Part shown: one piece after another, positions 50,417 to 64,000 of the stretch
How positions within the stretch are numbered: position 1 is the stretch's first letter
How the letters are laid out: every line of letters starts with the position of its first letter
DNA from: Lycocorax pyrrhopterus obiensis
Taxonomy: Eukaryota; Chordata; Aves; Passeriformes; Paradisaeidae
Direction of reading: 5' to 3'
Assembly (NCBI GenBank): GCA_014706295.1
Contig: JACSVZ010000004.1
Location: 12,003,977-12,067,976, forward strand
DNA: 64,000 nucleotides
The notes under the pieces: model-generated
Told to the model about the DNA's origin: nothing
The model's database searches: none
Seen by the model: only the letters and a program-made list of their open reading frames with translations
Translations under genes and position numbers: made by a program

Positions 50417-52750
50417 TTATTTCTCAGGTTGGTTTTGGCTTCATAAGTGAAATTTCTTCAAACCTACAAAAGAAATGCATGCAACATTTTGACACTGATT
50501 TGACGAAATCTTGCAGTTAGCTTGTTACTCCAGAACTAAACTCTTAACTTCAGCTTTCCTCTAGATTAGACATATGCAGAACAGTACATTTCATATGCAG
50601 AGTTCAAGGGCTGCCAGAAGACATAAACAGAACAGGAAAAGGCAGTCCTAGGATGCAGATTCATTGCAGTGTCTGGCCCAAATATGGCTTAGTCAGGAGC
50701 CCTGCGTTGTGCTTAATGTGCACAATGTGGCCTGACACACTTGGCTGCCTAAGAAAATACAACTCTAAAAAGGATGATACCATTTTCTTTATAAGATGGC
50801 AGGTACAAACACTCATGCTGATGTGCTTTATGCTTGTTGCTTTTCTAAGAACCGATATCCTCTAGGAGAAAATGAAACTACTGTCAACAGTTCTCCATGC
50901 ACCAGTGCATCACCAGAGAAATCTGATGTTCTGCTGTCAAAGGGAAACTGGATGCTGTAGGCCACCAGAGCAGTGAGGCCCTATATTTCTAATAAAAATA
51001 TTCAGCTAAATAATGCAGAACTGACAGGATTGAGCCTATCAGTTCTCCTCTACAGGGAGGGACAATGTGGTGGCAAATACATTTGGCTTATGGTGTAGCA
51101 TCAGCACTAAGTTATGAATAAAATCTACCATGAACAAACATTCTATTTGCATTTATATTCCACTTCTGTTTATCAGCATGATCACAACAACAGGAGACCC
51201 TGCCATTTCCTACTACCTTCCTAGTAGGAAGTAACTGCAGTAAAATGCCTATTTGCAGCTTTCAGATGAGCCATCTTTTTCCTCCTTTTTGTGACCCAGA
51301 ACCCTAGAATCAGGTGCTCTCCTCTTGTGGTAACAAAACATTTGATTAACAGAATTTCCAGAGCTGGCTGTCCGTCAGACCAAGGCACAGGAAATTCTTA
51401 GGATTGTATTTGTTTTCTGACTGCTACTTTGGCAATGATTACTGTCAAGTATCTTTTAGAAATGAATATCCCCACATCCTCAAAGATGCCTTGCAAGAAC
51501 CCCACACATTTGCAGACAGATGCCCTTATAAAAGCCATACTGGCTTCTGTTCATTAGATCATCCTCACCCATCTGTCCACTAATCCCAGTCTTATCACAG
51601 CTTTTGATTCTTTGTGATGGACACATCAGTGTCAGGTAGTGGTATCTTCTGAAGCTATTTAAAAATTGTTACGGCTTCTGCCACCTTTCATTCCTTTGAC
51701 ACTGAAGCAGTCTGAAGTAAGAAACCACATCATAAAATTAGAAGTTCAGCTGTCTTATTCTTAGCATTCTTAGAAGGACCCACTCAGTCGAAACAACTTT
51801 TGTTACTTTCTGCTATAACTTATTCTGTAACTCTTGCACTTGACTTTGCAGGCCATTAGGGATTTTACAGCCCTTTACTGTACTCTCTATAGGGTCTTTT
51901 TTCACAGGCTGAAGGATGGACTTACTGAGTCTTCTCAGCTTTCTCTGAAACCTTTATACTCCTGATGAAAGGTCACAGCTTTCCAAGGAGAGAAGTGGAG
52001 TGGCAAACTGCACAGAACAGTCCCTGCAATAACCACTGCTCCCGGAAAGCCATGCAAAGAGTTACTGGATCCTGTCTAGGGATCCTCTGCCTGCAGACAC
52101 AACATTAGGGATCAGAAGAGTTTCCACAGTCTCTGCAAGCCTTCCAAACTGAGTTTCCTTCAGATAGGCAAAACAATTCCAACTCTCTGAGTATCAAAAT
52201 CATTAGTGGGATAAAGAAGAGGCCCAGGATGTTTCTCTATTAAAGATGTTAATGTCCATGAGGACATAAAGCTGAATTGCACATTATGTAGTAGCATGAC
52301 ATGTTTTGGGCTGATGGCCCAGAGAATGAGAGAGAAGCAGCCAATGGGACACAAATTACCCACTAAGCTGTCACAATACATCTTGTCCAATGCATTCTCC
52401 TGGCCAAGGCTCAGGAAAGGAATCACAATCAATCCTGAAATATCACATATAAAAGGTACCAAAACAGCTACAGACTGTCCAGGCGCTCCAGCCTTGAATT
52501 CTTTGGGGCTTATCTAGGAAGACGGAATCTTTCAGCAGAAATTTTGGGCATAGCAAGTTGCTCTTGCTCAGGTTTCTAATCTGCACTGTAATCTACAACA
52601 CGGTACTTAAGAATAAATATTAGGAACACCTCTTCAGTGGCAGGGGTCCCCTTTTGATAAAGGAACGATCCTGATTTGTGTTTGTAAGTGCTAGAAGAAT
52701 TTCTAGGGAGAAAACACTAAGATTATGATGGAAGATACCTAGTAGCTTGC

Positions 52751-53374
52751 TGTCCTGTTTTCAACTGGAATAGAGTTCATTTTATTCCCGATAGCTGGTG
52801 CAGTGCAGTGTTTTGCATTTAGGATGAGAACAGTGCTGATAACACGCTGATGGTTTGGGCTGTTGCACAGTTGTTCCTACCCTCATTTCAGGACTTTTCA
52901 GTGTCCCCTGCTCTACTAGGGAGGAGCTGCACCAGAAGCTGGGAGGGAGCACAGCTGGGACAGCTGACCCAAACTGGCCAAAGGGATACTCCATACCATA
53001 GAGTGTCATGCCCAGTATATAAACTGGGGAAAAGTTGGCTGGAAGGGACCATTTGCTGCCTGGGGACTGGCCTGGGCATCAGGCAATTGTATTTTGCATC
53101 ACTTTCTTTTCTTGGGTTTTATTTTAATCTTTTTTTTTTTTAATTACAATTATGACTATTATATTCTACTTGTTCCAAATAGTACATCAACTTTTATCTG
53201 AACCTGTGAGGTGTGTTTTTTTTGTTTTTTGGTTCGGGTTTTTTGTTTGTTTGGGGTTTTTCTGGTTGGTTTGGTTTTTTTTTTCTGATTCTCTTCCCCA
53301 TCCCACTGTGCAAGGGGTACAGCGAGTAAGCAGCTGCCTGGTACTCAGTTGCCAGCTGGAGCTAAACCACAACA
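52751..53374 (+). mobile_element. Solo LTR, avian ERVL-like type
   Basis: A complete LTR of a type common in bird genomes. It begins TGTCCTGTTTTCAACTGG, holds gctgggagggagcacagctg near 52938 and gacccaaactggccaaaggg near 52965, a TATATAAA box in cagtatataaactgggg (53016-53023), T-rich blocks at 53128-53142 and 53215-53283, and ends ggagctaaaccacaaca. The flanks are cttgc on the left and cttgg on the right, a 5-bp target duplication with one mismatch. No internal retroviral sequence adjoins it, so it is a solo LTR left by recombination. The ERVL-like label is from memory of the consensus. Confidence 0.85.
53016..53023 (+). promoter_or_regulatory. TATA box of the solo LTR
   Basis: TATATAAA followed by ctgggg at the usual place in this LTR type. 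It is intact, so antisense transcription into the TTBK1 intron is conceivable. Confidence 0.6.
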
Positions 53375-54739
53375 CTTGGTCAGCACAAGAGAACTCAAAC
53401 CAGCACTGGTTGTTCACAGAGAGTCTTTCCCAATTGCTCTGACAGTATCTGGCATTGACTGAAACTAAAGGAAGAGATCCATGTAGGAAACTTACCTCCC
53501 CACACTCAGGATGTGTACAAGACACATTCTCTCATATAACAACAAGAGCTGATGTGATCATCTTTCCTTGAGTGAAATTCAATTCACAATGCCCCTAGCT
53601 GAGAGAATAGGATGGGTTCCCAGGCGAAGGCACTCAAATTTCTATTATCTTCCAGGAGCAAAGGTCATTATTACTTTTCGGATTCTCATTGCAAAAAGTA
53701 TGATCTCTGAGGACAGAAGCCAGCCACCTCCACAAGCATACCTGAAACTATTCCTCTACCAGCTGGACTGTATGCAAGTGTAGTGCAAAATATTTTCTAC
53801 TACATCCTATCTGCACTTTTCCAGGGAAGAGGCATGCCTCTTGCTGTCAAATGAGTCAGAAAACCCCAAAAATGCTGCTCTAACGCCCACATCCTCCTGC
53901 TGTGAAAGTGCTAAAAGTTTGATCCTAACTATGAACCAACACTGACAACAACCCATTAAAGAGACAGGGCTGATGTCTGAGGCCACGAGCCCAAGAAGTG
54001 CAAAAACACAGGGCATAAGATCCATCATCTGACAGCTCAAGTCTATTTTATTCTACCATCATTTTCCTCTCCTCTGCTTAGGCAAAACTTGTGCCATCTA
54101 TCCATCAGAAAGTAGTGATCTCTGGTCACACTTAGCTTCCAGTTGCAGCCTGGTACCTCTCTCTTGTGACACCATCTCAGGGGCCCAGAACTGTGATAAA
54201 ATTTCCACTCAGCATGGCATGTGCTTAGGAGAATCTAAAACTTCAAATTCAATTCTGATTTTTAAATAAACTATGACTTTATATATTAGTAAACACACTT
54301 TCCCAATTTCCTTTATTTCCCTGTGGGTCTGATACTGGTGACAATTTCAAATGGCCTCTGGTATAGTTTTTAATCTTTCAGATAAATCAACATAAAGACA
54401 TCTCTGGAGCTGAGATGCCTGGAGAATTTGCTGTCTGGAATAGGCCTCCAAGTCAAGCTAGAAGAATCAGTGTTAGGTGGCAAGCTGCAGATGCCAGACT
54501 TTTGTGGGGAGTTCCCTGTTGGAGGCTTCTTGCCCAAGTTGCACCTGCAAGAAACTGAAGGCAAAAAGGCAATTCACAGCTTCAGTCAAATGCCTACTGT
54601 GAAAGGGCTGCTTGTGATTTGTACTGCCTGAATTCCGTCTGGAAACATCTTCCATTTCAGTCTCAAGGATGGCTTTTCAGTACCATTAGGATACAATTAT
54701 TTTAAACTGGAACAGAATATAGGAGCACGTAGGTTCAAA

Positions 54740-55060
54740 ATGAGCTTTGGAAATCTCTAATCCAGCCATCTGCTCAAACCAGAGCTAATTAAAAGGCAGA
54801 TCATATTTGTCATCCAGCCAATCTTTGGAAATCCCCAAGGATGGAAATTCCACAGCTTTTCTAAGTACCCATTTCGTGTATAAGAACCCACACTCTGAAT
54901 TGTTCCCCCCCTTAGACTTAGTCACGATTTCCCTTACTGCCTCTATTCTCCCCACAGCTGTCCTTGAGGCAGTGAAAGACAGCAATCAGATCCCCTCTTT
55001 GTCTTCTCTGCTCCAGGACAAACAAATCCAGCTCCCTCTGCATCTCATCAGTCCACCTCC
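54740..55060 (-). mobile_element. CR1 retrotransposon fragment, old
   Basis: Antisense CR1-like order: aatctctaatccagccatct near 54753, tccccaaggatggaaattcc near 54833, cagcaatcagatcccctctt near 54980 and ctgctccaggacaaacaaat near 55008. Strongly diverged. Confidence 0.65.
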
Positions 55061-55540
55061 ATCCCTCTATAGCTCTCCCTCTTAGTGGCAAATGTTATTT
55101 TTTCACTGCACTATCCAGAAAGTATTTGCCTTTTCTTTTCCTTTTAATTTTTAAAAATCTGTGGTTGCTATGCTACAACATGTACATGGCTAAACCACAA
55201 AGGCACTGTTGGAGAGAGTTTGTTGGAACACCCTCCCACCACTTTCCCACTCATTTGATGCACTATCAACAGGAGCAGGCACACAGATAAGACTGCAGAG
55301 ATCTGCTTATAAAATGTTGTTTCCATCACTCTGTCTTCAATGTACAGGGAAAACCACTGTGATAAAAAAAAGCAATACAGAATCAAGTTGCTTCAGTTCT
55401 GTTGTGTTAGCCTGAGTTACTCCCATATAGGCTGACAGCAAACACTGAATGGGAGGAGAAACCCTGTGTTAGATGAGTATTAAAGAAAGAGATAATAATG
55501 GCCCAGGACTATATGAATCTGCAAGAAATCAAAGGGGTTG

Positions 55541-64000
<8,460 letters not shown>

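Noticed and set aside
53210..53285. A T/G-rich low-complexity tract considered as a separate simple repeat
   Set aside because: It is the normal T-rich block of the solo LTR that spans 52751-53374.

Overview
This is genomic DNA from a bird. The coding sequence is split by GT-AG introns, antisense CR1 tails of the avian type are scattered through the window, and there is a solo LTR of a type familiar from avian endogenous retroviruses. No bacterial-type gene, CRISPR array, tRNA or rRNA was seen. A neoavian, possibly passerine, source is an impression from the repeats only.

Two protein genes are visible, both on the minus strand and head to tail. The main one is TTBK1 (tau tubulin kinase 1). 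Nine coding exons run from 58373 down to 14572: 58308-58373, 56708-56800, 55891-56016, 50103-50257, 49161-49380, 45558-45733, 44344-44902, 15752-17355 and 14572-14998. Every junction keeps phase, giving 3426 coding bases (1141 residues plus stop). The exons for the N-lobe, HRD loop and DFG of the kinase lie beyond the right edge. Downstream, at 938-1315, is the first coding exon of SLC22A7 (organic anion transporter 2), cut off by the left edge inside its first intron. From memory the TTBK1-SLC22A7 order matches human 6p21.1.

The most interesting item is a second, unadvertised 3' exon of TTBK1 at 36736-37020, inside the 27-kb intron between the exon ending in residues QRQ and the large acidic exon. 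It has an excellent splice acceptor, the correct phase (0), 94 codons of plausible Ser/Arg-rich protein and its own stop. It would give a short isoform that lacks the poly-Glu/C-terminal half. Its putative 3' UTR carries two TGCAATA sites (miR-25/32/92 family seed type).

The same intron holds the decayed 3' part of an endogenous retrovirus in the opposite orientation (about 20850-24870: RT fragment, env remnants, LTR) and CR1 elements. Another intron holds a solo LTR (52751-53374) with near-matching 5-bp flanks. Upstream of SLC22A7 there is an exact HNF4-type CAAAGTCCA site, fitting a liver/kidney transporter. The remaining stretches are intron or intergenic DNA with simple repeats.
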